Source: an uncultured beta proteobacterium
GTDB taxonomy: Bacteria > Pseudomonadota > Gammaproteobacteria > Burkholderiales > Burkholderiaceae_C
DNA length: 60,661 nucleotides
Direction: 5' to 3'
Assembly (NCBI GenBank): GCA_903839085.1
Contig: CAIMBE010000070.1
Coordinates: 1 to 60,661 of the forward strand
Both the position numbers and the translations under genes were made by a program. Within the stretch, counting starts at the first letter, position 1; each line of letters opens with the position of its first letter. Shown here one piece after another: positions 13,176 through 21,547 of this stretch. The notes beneath the pieces are model-generated. The model was not told the DNA's origin and did not search any database. It saw nothing but the letters and a program-made list of their open reading frames with translations.

Positions 13176-14453
13176 TCAAGCACCCGTGAAAACGGTCAGT
13201 ATCCCGGTGTAGCCGTAGAGGTGGTTGCGCGCGATCTCGCCGCCGGCAAAGAAGCCCACCAGCGGCACATCGCCCAGCGCCCGGCGCACGATCTGCAGTT
13301 CGGCGCTGGCACCGCCGAAGTGGGGTCCACCGCGTCCGGAACAACTGACATAAACAGCACCGGCGATGCGACGCGCCGGATGCGGCGCTGATTCGGCCCC
13401 GACTGCGGCCAACTCCGTCAGCGCTTGCACCGGGAGCTCTTCAGGTTCGAGTTCTTCCCGTATTTCAGCGCAGACGCGCATCAAATCGGCCTTGGCGGCC
13501 TGGGCATTGCGCTGACAGAAAGCCAGTTGCATGCCGACCTCAAGCTGATCGGACACGGCCAGCGCGCGCCGCGCCGGGTCCAGCCCGATGATGTGGCGCA
13601 CCAGCACATCACTGCCAAAGTTGCCGGCGCGTCCGATTGCCACTGCGTCGCCCGCCGCGCGCCCATGGTCCGGCGGTCGCATCAAACCGACCAGGGTGGC
13701 GCGCACCACCTTGAGCGCCTGCTCGGGCTGGTTGAGTGAAATCTTCAGGTCTCGCAGCATGACATCGAGTGCCGGCTCATCGTCGAGCCGGGTCACCACA
13801 TTGTTCTGGGAGGCACTCAGCCGGTACGCCCTGGACACCGGCAGGCAGCCCTGCGTCACGCGCGATACCAGATTCACACTCTCGCCAAAGGCGACACCGC
13901 TCAGACCGCCACTGAAGATGCCTGGCGTAGCGCCTTGACCCTTGATGTTGCCGTTGCCGCCGACCGCGAACTGCAGCATTTTTGAGCGGCTCGAGGACAG
14001 GCCGCCAAACAGATAGCCGGAACTGGTGCGTGCCGCCATCTCGTCAATCAGTTCGCCAAGATCCGGCGTGTGGGGATCGGCGTGCACCAGCGCCGTATGC
14101 GCTTCAAAGCCGAGACCGAGCGGCGCCACGCCGGAGAACACCCGGTACTGGTCGGTCGGCAACTCGCACAACATCAGGGCCAGTGCCGGCTCGTCGATGT
14201 ATTCCACATTGTTCGATGCGATGCCGACCCCCACCGTGCCAGACCAGTCGGTAATTTCAGGCAGTTCGGCGCTCAGGTGCTCCAGAATCGCCTGCGCCTC
14301 ATCGGCGTAGTGGTCGGTGATGTAGAGCAGGGCCAGGGTGGGCGCGCTGGCATAGCTGTGCAGCGCCATCTGGGCCCGCACCTGTGCCAGCACCAGGCCC
14401 GCCGCCATGCGCCACTGCGGGTGCGTGGCATGGCCGTACGGAAACAACTTCAT
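13176..14453 (-). CDS. FIST domain protein
   Basis: A protein of 425 residues made of a FIST N-terminal domain (roughly residues 20-215) and a FIST C-terminal domain (roughly 220-400). The glycine-serine-rich SSGYLFGGLSSSR and the C-terminal GFFAGGEIA are typical. FIST domains are proposed small-ligand sensors, often found with histidine kinases or diguanylate cyclases; here the protein is stand-alone. An in-frame extension to 14630 is an Arg/Pro-rich read-through over the phaM gene, so I start at the ATG at 14453. It lies just downstream of phaM on the same strand. Confidence 0.82.
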   Translation of the reverse strand: MKLFPYGHATHPQWRMAAGLVLAQVRAQMALHSYASAPTLALLYITDHYADEAQAILEHLSAELPEITDWSGTVGVGIASNNVEYIDEPALALMLCELPTDQYRVFSGVAPLGLGFEAHTALVHADPHTPDLGELIDEMAARTSSGYLFGGLSSSRSKMLQFAVGGNGNIKGQGATPGIFSGGLSGVAFGESVNLVSRVTQGCLPVSRAYRLSASQNNVVTRLDDEPALDVMLRDLKISLNQPEQALKVVRATLVGLMRPPDHGRAAGDAVAIGRAGNFGSDVLVRHIIGLDPARRALAVSDQLEVGMQLAFCQRNAQAAKADLMRVCAEIREELEPEELPVQALTELAAVGAESAPHPARRIAGAVYVSCSGRGGPHFGGASAELQIVRRALGDVPLVGFFAGGEIARNHLYGYTGILTVFTGA

Positions 14454-14475
14454 CGTCGCGATCGCAGGTTTTTCC

Positions 14476-15168
14476 TCAACCTCTGCGCGGGGTCTTCCTG
14501 GCCGCTCTCCCGGCGCCTGTCCCTGCCCTGACGGCGCTGGAGGCGGCTTTCCGGGTTGCCTTGACCGCTTCCTTGGCAAAGCCCGCGGCCATGTTCTTGG
14601 TGAGGTCCATGGCGGTGTTCTTGCCCGCATCCTTCATCGCGCTGGCGGCGATCTGCTGAAATTGCTGCGTCAATGAACCCCACAACTGCATCGGGTCCAC
14701 CAGCCCGGTCGCCGCCGCGGCCGCCGCCGGTTTGGCTGCACGGCCCACTTTCTTGGCAACCGCCTGCGCATCCGATGCCACCTCGGAGATGCTCTGGGCG
14801 GTCGAGGCCGCCTTGTCAGAAACGCGCTGCACGCCGGAAAACATGGTGTCGGCAGCCTTGAGCTTGAGCGCATTGGCCATGTCGCCAATGTTGAAATTCA
14901 TGCCCTTGAGTGTGGCCAGCGTCATTTTCTGCACTTCCAGCGCCTGCACCGTGGCCCCAAGCGCCTTGGAATTCTGCTCGAGCCAAAAATGAACCGCCTT
15001 GAGTTCATCGATGCGCTTCTCCAACTCCTCGACATTCAGCGTGGGGGCAATCCAGTTGGCCAAATTGGGCATTTGCGGAATGCTTTGCGTCGCGCCCTTG
15101 GCCAGATTCTGGAGGAAGTCAAAGCCGGGAACAAATTTGCCGAAGCCGGAATTCTGTGAGTCGCTCAT
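14476..15168 (-). CDS. phaM: PhaM-type polyhydroxyalkanoate granule-associated protein
   Basis: A protein of 230 residues matching PhaM of Ralstonia/Cupriavidus, which binds PHB synthase and the nucleoid and positions granules. The N-terminal half carries MPNLANWIAPTLNVEELEKR (about 43-62), followed by a helix starting IDELKAVHFWLEQN. After a helical Ala-rich middle, the C-terminus is short, basic and lysine/arginine-rich, as in PhaM's DNA-binding tail. The ATG at 15168 is preceded by a clear GGAGA site. It implies that the organism stores PHB. The FIST gene is just downstream on the same strand. Confidence 0.82.
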   Translation of the reverse strand: MSDSQNSGFGKFVPGFDFLQNLAKGATQSIPQMPNLANWIAPTLNVEELEKRIDELKAVHFWLEQNSKALGATVQALEVQKMTLATLKGMNFNIGDMANALKLKAADTMFSGVQRVSDKAASTAQSISEVASDAQAVAKKVGRAAKPAAAAAATGLVDPMQLWGSLTQQFQQIAASAMKDAGKNTAMDLTKNMAAGFAKEAVKATRKAASSAVRAGTGAGRAARKTPRRG

Positions 15169-15269
15169 AGTCTCTCCAAAAAAATGATTGCGTGAAGCAG
15201 TCAACATCAAACCGGTCACAGCTTACCCCAATGCGCACTTGCAGGGGTTGGAGATTGACAGATTTTTGT

Positions 15270-15749
15270 TCAGTGCTGGTGGCCTGGCATGGCCGGCTTC
15301 TCGTCGGCCCTGGCTGCGGGGGCGCTGGCTACCACCGGCGCTCTGAGTTCCACGGTCTTCTGCGCCCCCTTGGCGTCCTTGAACACCAGACTCAATACAA
15401 CGGTGCTGCCTTTGGCCAGCGGTGCCTTCAAATCCATCAACATCAGGTGGTAACCACCGGGTTTGAGTTCCACCGTCCTGCCGGCCGGCAAGTCCAGCCC
15501 TCCGCTGACGGCGCGCATCTTCATGACATCGCCTTCCATCTTCATTTCGTGGACCTCGGCGACGCCGGCCATGGGTGAAGTCACCCCGACCAGCCGTGCG
15601 CCGTCTTTGGCGGTGATCTTCATGAAGCCGCCCGTCGCCTTCTGGCCCGGTACCGAAAGACGGACCCAGGCGTCCGTGATTTCTATCACTTGCGCGGACA
15701 GGGGGCCGCAGCAGAAGGCTGCCAGGAGAAGGAAGGTCTTGAGTTTCAT
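15270..15749 (-). CDS. PCu(A)C-family periplasmic copper chaperone
   Basis: A secreted protein of 159 residues with a cleavable signal peptide (MKLKTFLLLAAFCCGPLSAQ). The copper site pattern H-x-M...M...H-x-M is present as VHEMKM and, further on, GYHLMLMD. The family delivers Cu(I) to the CuA centre of cytochrome oxidase. The C-terminal tail adds His and Met (MPGHQH), which may also bind metal. I use the ATG at 15749; a longer frame to 15881 lacks signal-peptide character. Confidence 0.88.
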   Translation of the reverse strand: MKLKTFLLLAAFCCGPLSAQVIEITDAWVRLSVPGQKATGGFMKITAKDGARLVGVTSPMAGVAEVHEMKMEGDVMKMRAVSGGLDLPAGRTVELKPGGYHLMLMDLKAPLAKGSTVVLSLVFKDAKGAQKTVELRAPVVASAPAARADEKPAMPGHQH

Positions 15750-15895
15750 TGAAGCTTGAGTGCCTTGTGTCGGATTGACCCGGATTTCGGGGTCAGCGAT
15801 TATGACCGATGGAACTGACCGTTCAAGAGCTTGACGTTCATCAAAGACGCGCTCTGCAGGTGGGTGCACGATGAACAGCAACTTCAGGAGATGTC

Positions 15896-16255
15896 ATGAG
15901 CATTAAGACTGCGGCGCCGTTCCGGAAACAATTGCTGGACCAGCGTGCCGATCTGATCGAGCAACTGGCCAATTTGCGCGGTGGCGCGGTTGGTCGGGCC
16001 GAGGCTTCATCCGAGCATTTCGGGCATCCCGAGGATTCCGATGCGCAAGTCAACAGCGCACGCGATCTGGAGTTTGCGCTCGACGAGCGTGAAAGCGCCG
16101 AGCTCAGACTGCTGGACGCGGCGCTGGAGCGCATCAGGGCGGGCAGCTACGGCCAGTGCCTCGATTGTGGCGAGGATATTCCTGCGGCCAGGCTCCATGC
16201 GGCACCCGCGGCAGCGCGCTGTCTGGCATGCCAGCAGAAGGCAGAGCAGAAGTGA
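15896..16255 (+). CDS. DksA/TraR-family C4 zinc-finger protein
   Basis: A protein of 119 residues with an N-terminal coiled-coil region and a C-terminal four-cysteine zinc finger, CLDCGEDI (about Cys88 and 91) and CLACQ (about 109 and 112). This is the layout of small DksA/TraR relatives that bind the RNA polymerase secondary channel. It is shorter than E. coli DksA (151 residues), so it is a paralogue type rather than canonical DksA. GGAGATG lies upstream of the ATG. It is convergent with the response regulator gene. Confidence 0.85.
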   Translation: MSIKTAAPFRKQLLDQRADLIEQLANLRGGAVGRAEASSEHFGHPEDSDAQVNSARDLEFALDERESAELRLLDAALERIRAGSYGQCLDCGEDIPAARLHAAPAAARCLACQQKAEQK

Positions 16256-16300
16256 TGCCGCAGGGCGTCAAGTCGTATTCCTGGCACTTGGCCCGGGGCG

Positions 16301-16338
16301 AAAAAAAGCACACCCGCGGCTCATCACCGGGGTGTGCT
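16301..16338 (-). terminator. Rho-independent terminator of the response regulator gene
   Basis: On the minus strand a 9-bp stem, AGCACACCC paired with GGGTGTGCT (plus-strand positions 16307-16315 and 16330-16338), is followed by seven T residues. It lies about 30 nt beyond the stop of the leftward response regulator gene. The T tract is only on that side, so it acts mainly for the minus strand. Confidence 0.85.
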
Positions 16339-16370
16339 GGCATCAAATCGGCTGAGTTTCTACCGGCGCG

Positions 16371-17138
16371 TCAGGCCGCGTGTCCGTTCGTCCGCAGCGC
16401 TTTGACAGCGACCCAGAGCAACATCGCGGTACCGACCAAGGGCAGCATCACGGCATAAGCCAGACCGATAAAGGGCGCCGCCACGAACAGCGCCACATTC
16501 TTCACGGTGCGCAAGGCGCGGTGTGCCGCCGGCATCGCATTGAGGGCCTTCCAGCCGGTCCAGGCCAGCATCGCCAACCCGACCAGTGGCAGCATCAGCG
16601 CATAAGCCAGACCGATGAACGGAGCAGCCAGGAACAGCGCAATGTTCTTGATCCGGCTTTCCTGCTTCACTGCTTCTTCTGCAGCCAACTCTGGAGCCGC
16701 ATCCGCCGCGGCAGCGCGCAGTGCATAGGCAGCGCTTTCCTCGATCATCTGAGCCGCATAGGCCGCGCCCTCGTGCATCGCGCTGGCTGCACTCTGCTCG
16801 ATCATCTCGGGCGAGAGCGGCTTGCGCACGAACTCCGAGACCCCGGCCGCCTTGGCACGTGCCTCGTTCTCGCTCGTGCCATAGCCGGTGATGATGACCA
16901 CGGGCGTCCAGGGCTGGCTGGCCTTGACGCGCTCGGCCAGTTCCACACCATCCATACCCGGCATCTTGATGTCGGTAAACACCACATCAAAAGACTGCTC
17001 GCGCATCTGCTTCAAAGCCTCATGGGCATTCTCCACCGTCGTAACAACGTAGCCCTTCTTCTCCGACAGGACGCGATTGAAACTCTTGCCGACAACGGCG
17101 TCATCATCGACAACCAGAACTTTACGCAGTGCACTCAT
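16371..17138 (-). CDS. Response regulator with duplicated C-terminal membrane hairpin
   Basis: A protein of 255 residues. Residues 1-115 are a complete CheY-like receiver: acidic pocket D11-D13, phospho-acceptor D56 in FTDIKMPG, T84 and K106. There is no DNA-binding or known output domain. After an Ala/Glu-rich linker, residues about 164-198 and 213-247 are two near-copies of the same hydrophobic unit (KNxALFxAAPFIGLAYAxM, then LPLVGxAML), each long enough for one or two membrane spans. The protein may therefore be membrane-anchored. AAGGGG precedes the ATG, and a near-consensus sigma-54 promoter lies upstream. Its partner kinase is not in the window. Confidence 0.8.
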   Translation of the reverse strand: MSALRKVLVVDDDAVVGKSFNRVLSEKKGYVVTTVENAHEALKQMREQSFDVVFTDIKMPGMDGVELAERVKASQPWTPVVIITGYGTSENEARAKAAGVSEFVRKPLSPEMIEQSAASAMHEGAAYAAQMIEESAAYALRAAAADAAPELAAEEAVKQESRIKNIALFLAAPFIGLAYALMLPLVGLAMLAWTGWKALNAMPAAHRALRTVKNVALFVAAPFIGLAYAVMLPLVGTAMLLWVAVKALRTNGHAA

Positions 17139-17182
17139 GACGTTTCCCCTTCATTAACCAAAAAACCAGACTCCTTGGCTAT

Positions 17183-17198
17183 AAGCAAAGCCTGTGCC
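17183..17198 (-). promoter_or_regulatory. Sigma-54 (-24/-12) promoter of the response regulator
   Basis: Read on the minus strand the site is TGGCACAGGCTTTGCT. It matches the consensus TGGCACG-N4-TTGCW at every informative base but one, with the GG and GC elements correctly spaced. Transcription would start near 17172, giving a leader of about 34 nt before the ATG at 17138. Confidence 0.72.
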
Positions 17199-17228
17199 AG
17201 TCATCACATTTCGAGGAAAAACCATTGA

Positions 17229-17241
17229 AATCAACAAGTTA
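17229..17241 (+). promoter_or_regulatory. IHF-consensus site, proximal
   Basis: AATCAACAAGTTA matches the IHF consensus WATCAANNNNTTR completely. It lies about 30 nt upstream of the sigma-54 promoter, where IHF usually bends DNA between an enhancer and such promoters. Binding is inferred. Confidence 0.5.
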
Positions 17242-17265
17242 CATCGGATGACCGGTATCCATAGC

Positions 17266-17283
17266 GTTGGCCAAGCTGCCAAC
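17266..17283. promoter_or_regulatory. Candidate enhancer-binding-protein dyad
   Basis: GTTGGC-CAAGCT-GCCAAC is a perfect 6-bp inverted repeat with a 6-nt spacer, 18 bp overall. It lies about 70-95 nt upstream of the predicted start, a typical position for a sigma-54 activator. The activator is unknown. Confidence 0.35.
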
Positions 17284-17357
17284 TCAGGGGGCCAAGTACA
17301 GGAAAGTTGTACACGCTTTGCGCGGCTTTCCCGGCACTTGGAGGAAAACCTCATTCA

Positions 17358-17370
17358 AATCAAGGAGTTA
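17358..17370 (+). promoter_or_regulatory. IHF-consensus site, distal
   Basis: AATCAAGGAGTTA also fits WATCAANNNNTTR. The flanks of both sites are alike (GAGGAAAA a few bases upstream), so the two sites look like copies of one element 129 nt apart. The gap 17139-17462 otherwise holds only this promoter region and the dctP terminator. Confidence 0.4.
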
Positions 17371-17410
17371 GACCTTCCTGGCATGGATAATTTTCTTGTA
17401 CACGGGGTGG

Positions 17411-17450
17411 CAACAAAAAAAAGGCCTCCCGAACCGGAGGCCTTTTCGGA
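17411..17450 (-). terminator. Rho-independent terminator of the TRAP operon
   Basis: On the minus strand the stem AAAAGGCCTCC / GGAGGCCTTTT (plus-strand arms 17419-17429 and 17436-17446) runs into an uninterrupted T tract. It lies just after the stop of dctP, the last gene of the leftward operon. Confidence 0.88.
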
Positions 17451-17462
17451 AGCGGAAAAGAT

Positions 17463-18500
17463 CTACTTCTTGCGCGCAGCAATGGCCTTCTCTGCTGCTG
17501 CGACCAAATCAACACCGACTGTCGACTTCCACTTCTGGTACACCGGGCGCGTTGCCTGAACGAAGGCGTCACGTTCGGCCGGCGTGAGTTGGGTTACGGT
17601 GACGCCGAAGCCGGCGACTTCCTTGAGCAGAGGCTTGTCGGTCTCGATCAGACCCTTGCGGGCCAGTGCGATTTCCTGCGCGCCGGCGTCGATGGCGGCT
17701 TGGCGGACGATCGCCTGGTCGGCCTTGGTCCACGAATCAAAGATCTCCCTGTTCACGACAAAGATCAGCGGATCGGCCACGTAGCCCCACGTGGTGACGA
17801 ACTTCTGACCCACGTTGTGCAACTTGAGCACCGGGAACAACTGCAGCGGGTTTTCCTGGCCATCGACCGCTCCGCTGGAAAGTGCCGGCTGCGCGTCGGC
17901 CCAACTCATCTGCGTCGGGTTGGCGCCGAAGGCCGTAAAAGTATCCGCGAAGAGTGGCGAGCCGACAACTCGGATTTTCATTCCTTTGAGGTCGCCAGGC
18001 GACCTGATCGGTTTCTTGGAATTGGTCAACTCGCGGTAGCCGTTCTCGCCCCAGGCCAGCGGCACCACGCCGGATTTTTCCAGCGTCTGGAAGATCTTCC
18101 TGCCCACGTCGCCCTGGGTCAGCGCGTCGATGGCGGCATAGTCGGGCATCAGGAAGGGCAGCGAGAACAGATTGAGTTCTTTGACCTGCGGTGACCAGTT
18201 GATGGTGGAGCCCACGGCCATGTCGATGACGCCCTGGCGCAGGGCGCTGAATTCGCGCGTCTGGTCGCCCTGGATCAGCGACACGCCAGGATAGAGCTTG
18301 ATATTGATGCGGCCCTGGGTACGCTCCTTGATTAGATCGGCCCAGATCTTGCCGCCGGTGCCCCACGGCAGGGGCGGCCCGAGCACCAGTGACAGGCGGT
18401 ATTCAGCCTTGTAAGCAGTTTGCGCGGTGGCGTTCATCGACATCGCGCCCAGCGCTGCCGCAGCGGCAACAAGGGTCAGTAGGGTTCTGCGCAATTTCAT
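17463..18500 (-). CDS. dctP: TRAP transporter substrate-binding protein (DctP family)
   Basis: A periplasmic solute receptor of 345 residues, with a signal peptide at 1-26 cut after ATAQ. It shows the DctP fold, including GMKIRVVGSP (about residues 170-179), whose Arg usually binds the substrate carboxylate, and NPTQMSWADAQPALSSGAVDG just after it. The ATG at 18500 has AAAGGAG upstream. It is the last gene of an operon running E1 alpha, E1 beta, DctQ, DctM, DctP and ends at a strong terminator. A carboxylate such as a 2-oxoacid is the likely ligand, given the operon; this is inference. Confidence 0.92.
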   Translation of the reverse strand: MKLRRTLLTLVAAAAALGAMSMNATAQTAYKAEYRLSLVLGPPLPWGTGGKIWADLIKERTQGRINIKLYPGVSLIQGDQTREFSALRQGVIDMAVGSTINWSPQVKELNLFSLPFLMPDYAAIDALTQGDVGRKIFQTLEKSGVVPLAWGENGYRELTNSKKPIRSPGDLKGMKIRVVGSPLFADTFTAFGANPTQMSWADAQPALSSGAVDGQENPLQLFPVLKLHNVGQKFVTTWGYVADPLIFVVNREIFDSWTKADQAIVRQAAIDAGAQEIALARKGLIETDKPLLKEVAGFGVTVTQLTPAERDAFVQATRPVYQKWKSTVGVDLVAAAEKAIAARKK

Positions 18501-18538
18501 GTTGGAAATCTCCTTTGGAAAAGTAAGAATCGGCGGGC

Positions 18539-19837
18539 TCAGTAGCCCAGGTAGCGTGGCAGCCAGAGCGCAAGCTCGGGCCAGATGATGACGGCGACCA
18601 TCACCAGGAACATCGAAAACAGCATCCAGCCGACCCAGCGCACGGTCTCTTCCATGCGCACGCCGGCAATGCGGCACGATACCATCAGATTGACGGCCAG
18701 CGGCGGCGTGAATTGTCCCAGCGCCACCTTGAGCGTCAGGATGACGCCGAACCAGACCGGGTCCCATTTGTAAAACTGCACGATCGGCCACAGCAGCGGC
18801 ACGAAGATCAGGAAGATCGAGACGCCATCGAGGAACATGCCCACCGTGATCAGCAGCAGGATCAGGAGCGACAGCACACCGTATTCGCCCAGACCCGAGT
18901 TGACGATGGCGCGTGTGACGGGGTCGATGACGCCCAGCGTCGACAGCGAGTAGGCAAAGATGCCGGCCAGCGACACCACCAGCAAAATGATGGCCGACAG
19001 TTCGCCCGACTCGCGCAGGATCACGAACAGGTCCCTGACCTTGATGGTGTGATGGATCGCCATGCCGACGAACAGGCCGTAGAACACCGCCACCACCGCC
19101 GCCTCGGTCGGCGTGAACCAGCCGGCGCGCATGCCGCCCAGAATCAGTACCGGTGCAGCCAGACCCCAGGTCGCCTCGCGAAAGCTCTTCCAGAACGGCG
19201 GACGCGGCAGGCTGGCCTCGAGCGCGCCCATCTTGTGCTTGCGCGCCAGCAAGACGGTCGGGACAATCAGCGCCAGACCGGCCAGCACGCCCGGAATCAT
19301 GCCGGCGGCGAACAGTGCCGGTACCGAGGCGCCCGGCACCAGCACCGAGTAAACGATGAAGGCCACCGAGGGCGGAATCAGAATGTCTGTCGCCGCCGCC
19401 GCACCGACCACGCTGGCAGAGAATGCCGCCGGGTAACCGGCGCGCGACATGGCGGCAATCATGACCGCGCCGACGGCCGCCGCATTGGCCGGGCCGGAGC
19501 CCGAAATGCCGCCCAGAAACATGGCCACCAAAATCGCCACCAGCGGCAGCATGCCGGGCCCGCGTCCGACGATGGCGATGGCAAAGTTGACAAGTCGCAA
19601 AGCGACGCCTGAGCGGTCGAAGATGGAGCCGACCAGAACGAACATCGGAATCGCCAGCAGCGGGTACTTGCCAAGACCGGCATAGAAGTTCTGCGGCACC
19701 GCCAGCAGTCCAAACCAGAGCGCATCGGTGTTGGCCAGCGCAATGCAGGCGGCGCCGGCCAGCCCCAAGGCCGCGCCGATCGGAACGCCCAACAGCATCA
19801 TGACCACGAAGGCGGCAAACAGCAGCGTCGGGATCAT
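18539..19837 (-). CDS. dctM: TRAP transporter large permease (DctM family)
   Basis: The large membrane subunit of a TRAP carrier: 432 residues with about twelve hydrophobic segments. It contains GGISGSGPANAAAVG (about residues 112-126), a signature of DctM, and a second such region, FTPPLAVNLMVSCRIAG, near the C-terminus. With DctQ it forms the Na+-driven uptake unit fed by DctP. It lies 38 nt upstream of dctP and 163 nt downstream of dctQ. Confidence 0.93.
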   Translation of the reverse strand: MIPTLLFAAFVVMMLLGVPIGAALGLAGAACIALANTDALWFGLLAVPQNFYAGLGKYPLLAIPMFVLVGSIFDRSGVALRLVNFAIAIVGRGPGMLPLVAILVAMFLGGISGSGPANAAAVGAVMIAAMSRAGYPAAFSASVVGAAAATDILIPPSVAFIVYSVLVPGASVPALFAAGMIPGVLAGLALIVPTVLLARKHKMGALEASLPRPPFWKSFREATWGLAAPVLILGGMRAGWFTPTEAAVVAVFYGLFVGMAIHHTIKVRDLFVILRESGELSAIILLVVSLAGIFAYSLSTLGVIDPVTRAIVNSGLGEYGVLSLLILLLITVGMFLDGVSIFLIFVPLLWPIVQFYKWDPVWFGVILTLKVALGQFTPPLAVNLMVSCRIAGVRMEETVRWVGWMLFSMFLVMVAVIIWPELALWLPRYLGY

Positions 19838-19894
19838 GCCGTTTGCTCCAAGGCGTGCTGAACAGCCTCAGATGCATGAAGTCGGTGCATTCCA

Positions 19895-20000
19895 AAGCCG
19901 GGAATACCGCGGAACCGGCTTTGCCGGGCCGCAGGTCTTGCCTCCTGCAAGGGAGGGCGCGGCCACACGAAGTGGGCAAGCTTGGGGGTGTGCCAATCCC
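19895..20000. repeat. GC-rich intergenic repeat between dctQ and dctM
   Basis: The 163-nt dctQ-dctM gap holds no gene but a string of short inverted pieces: GGCACACC...GTGTGGCC arms (about 19969-20000), CTTGC-ctcct-GCAAG, and a CCGG-rich stretch around 19895-19940. This resembles dispersed intergenic elements common in Comamonadaceae. The resemblance is recalled, not searched. Confidence 0.35.
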
Positions 20001-20525
20001 TCATGCCCTTCGCCCCCGGCGGATGAACAGGCCAAGGGCGCGTCCGGCGATCGCCACCGACATGATGGGCAGCCAGATCGTGTACCACCACTGGGGCACA
20101 CCGATGCCGGGAGAAGTTTCGCCATAGCGGATGTCGTCCCACACCATGCGTGTGCTCAGCACCGCAACCAGGGCAAACAGCAGGAACACCGTGATGGCGC
20201 CAAAGCGCGCCAGCGCGCGTTGCCGTGCCTGCGAGCCGCTGTCGGCAAAGTATTCGATGCGAATCTGGCGGTTGCGCGCCACCGAGGCGGAGCCCGCCAC
20301 CAGCGCCAGCACGATCATCAGAAAGACCGAGAACTCTTCGGTCCAGGCAAACGACTGGCTTGTGAAATAGCGCACCAGCACATTGGCGAAGGTGATGAGC
20401 GCGAGCAGGCCCATGACGATGACCGTCAGCCAGTCCTCGATCTTGAGCGGAATGACGGTGACTTCATCCTGCGCAGCGGGGTCTGGCACTTCAATCGGCA
20501 GGTGGGTTGGTTCGTGTACATGCAT
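20001..20525 (-). CDS. dctQ: TRAP transporter small permease (DctQ family)
   Basis: The small membrane subunit: 174 residues with four hydrophobic helices. Typical DctQ features are NVLVRYFTSQSFAWTEEFSVFL (the conserved R-Y-F then W-x-E-E) and GSASVARNRQIRIEYF at the start of the third segment. The gene lies 66 nt downstream of the E1 beta gene on the same strand, consistent with one transcript. Confidence 0.9.
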   Translation of the reverse strand: MHVHEPTHLPIEVPDPAAQDEVTVIPLKIEDWLTVIVMGLLALITFANVLVRYFTSQSFAWTEEFSVFLMIVLALVAGSASVARNRQIRIEYFADSGSQARQRALARFGAITVFLLFALVAVLSTRMVWDDIRYGETSPGIGVPQWWYTIWLPIMSVAIAGRALGLFIRRGRRA

Positions 20526-20590
20526 GGGGAATCGATCCAGTTTAGGGCCAAAACAGGGCGCCCGATATCAGGAGATACCTTGATACGCCC

Positions 20591-21547
20591 TCAGTCGAGC
20601 ATGCTGCGCGCCGACGCAGCGACATCGTTGGCATTGACGCGCGACTGCGCTTCGAGCACCGGTGCATATCCGACGGGGATGCGCGGCGCGCCGAGCCGCT
20701 TGACGCGACAGCCGGTGGCCTCCGCCGCGCTGGCCGCAATCTCGGCGCCGAAGCCGGCGACCTGCACCGCTTCGTGCACCACCAGCAGGTTTCTCGTTGT
20801 GGCGCAGGAGTTGAGGACGGTATCGCGGTCCCAGGGCCAGATCGTTCGCAAGTCGATCAGTTCGACGTCGATGCCCTCGCTGGCGAGCTGCTCGCAGGCT
20901 TGTGCGCAGGCTTGCACCTGCTTGCTCCAACTCACCAGGGTCAGGTCTTTGCCGGCGCGCAAGGTGCTGGCGCGTCCGAGCGTGTCCGCTTGCGAGATGT
21001 CGACCTCGCCTTGCAAACCCCACAGGGTTTTGTGCTCCATGTAGACCACCGGGTCACCGCTGGCAAGAGCGGCGCGCAGCAGGGCGTAGTTGTCCTGCGG
21101 CGTCGCCGGGCAAACCACGACCAGGCCCGGCAAGTGGGCAAACCAGCTCTCCAGCGACTGGGAGTGTTGCGCGGCCGAGGCGTCCCAGATGCCGATCGGC
21201 ATGCGCAGGAGCATCGGCACACGGCCCTGTCCACCAAACATGAAACGGTTCTTGGCGGCCTGGTTGACAATCTCGTCCATGCCGCAGAGTGCAAAATCCA
21301 CCACGCGCAGCTCTAGGATCGGCCGCAGCCCCGCCAGTGCCATGCCGACGCCGGCACCCACGATGGCGGCTTCGCTGATCGGCGTGTCGATGACGCGCTG
21401 CGCGCCGAAGGTTTGCTGCAGCCCTTGGTACTGGCCGAAGATGCCGCCGCGTCCAACGTCTTCGCCGATGACCACGACATTGGCATCGGCCGCCATTTCG
21501 TGCTCGACAGCCAGCGCCGCGGCTTGCGCGTAAGTCATCATCGCCAC
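20591..21547 (-). CDS. 2-oxoacid dehydrogenase E1 component, beta subunit
   Basis: A protein of 318 residues matching the beta subunit of alpha2-beta2 E1 enzymes (pyruvate, acetoin or branched-chain type). It has the thiamine-pyrophosphate binding region VVIGEDVGRGGIFGQYQGL, DTPISEAAIVGAGVGMA and the transketolase C-terminal domain starting near residue 190 (VELIDLRTIWPWD). It overlaps the alpha-subunit gene by about 10 nt. With no E2 or E3 gene nearby, the substrate is unresolved. Confidence 0.88.
   Translation of the reverse strand: MAMMTYAQAAALAVEHEMAADANVVVIGEDVGRGGIFGQYQGLQQTFGAQRVIDTPISEAAIVGAGVGMALAGLRPILELRVVDFALCGMDEIVNQAAKNRFMFGGQGRVPMLLRMPIGIWDASAAQHSQSLESWFAHLPGLVVVCPATPQDNYALLRAALASGDPVVYMEHKTLWGLQGEVDISQADTLGRASTLRAGKDLTLVSWSKQVQACAQACEQLASEGIDVELIDLRTIWPWDRDTVLNSCATTRNLLVVHEAVQVAGFGAEIAASAAEATGCRVKRLGAPRIPVGYAPVLEAQSRVNANDVAASARSMLD

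Noticed and set aside
17194-17559. Plus-strand frame of 121 codons upstream of the response regulator
   Set aside because: It crosses a sigma-54 promoter region, a strong terminator and the end of dctP; its residues show no domain.
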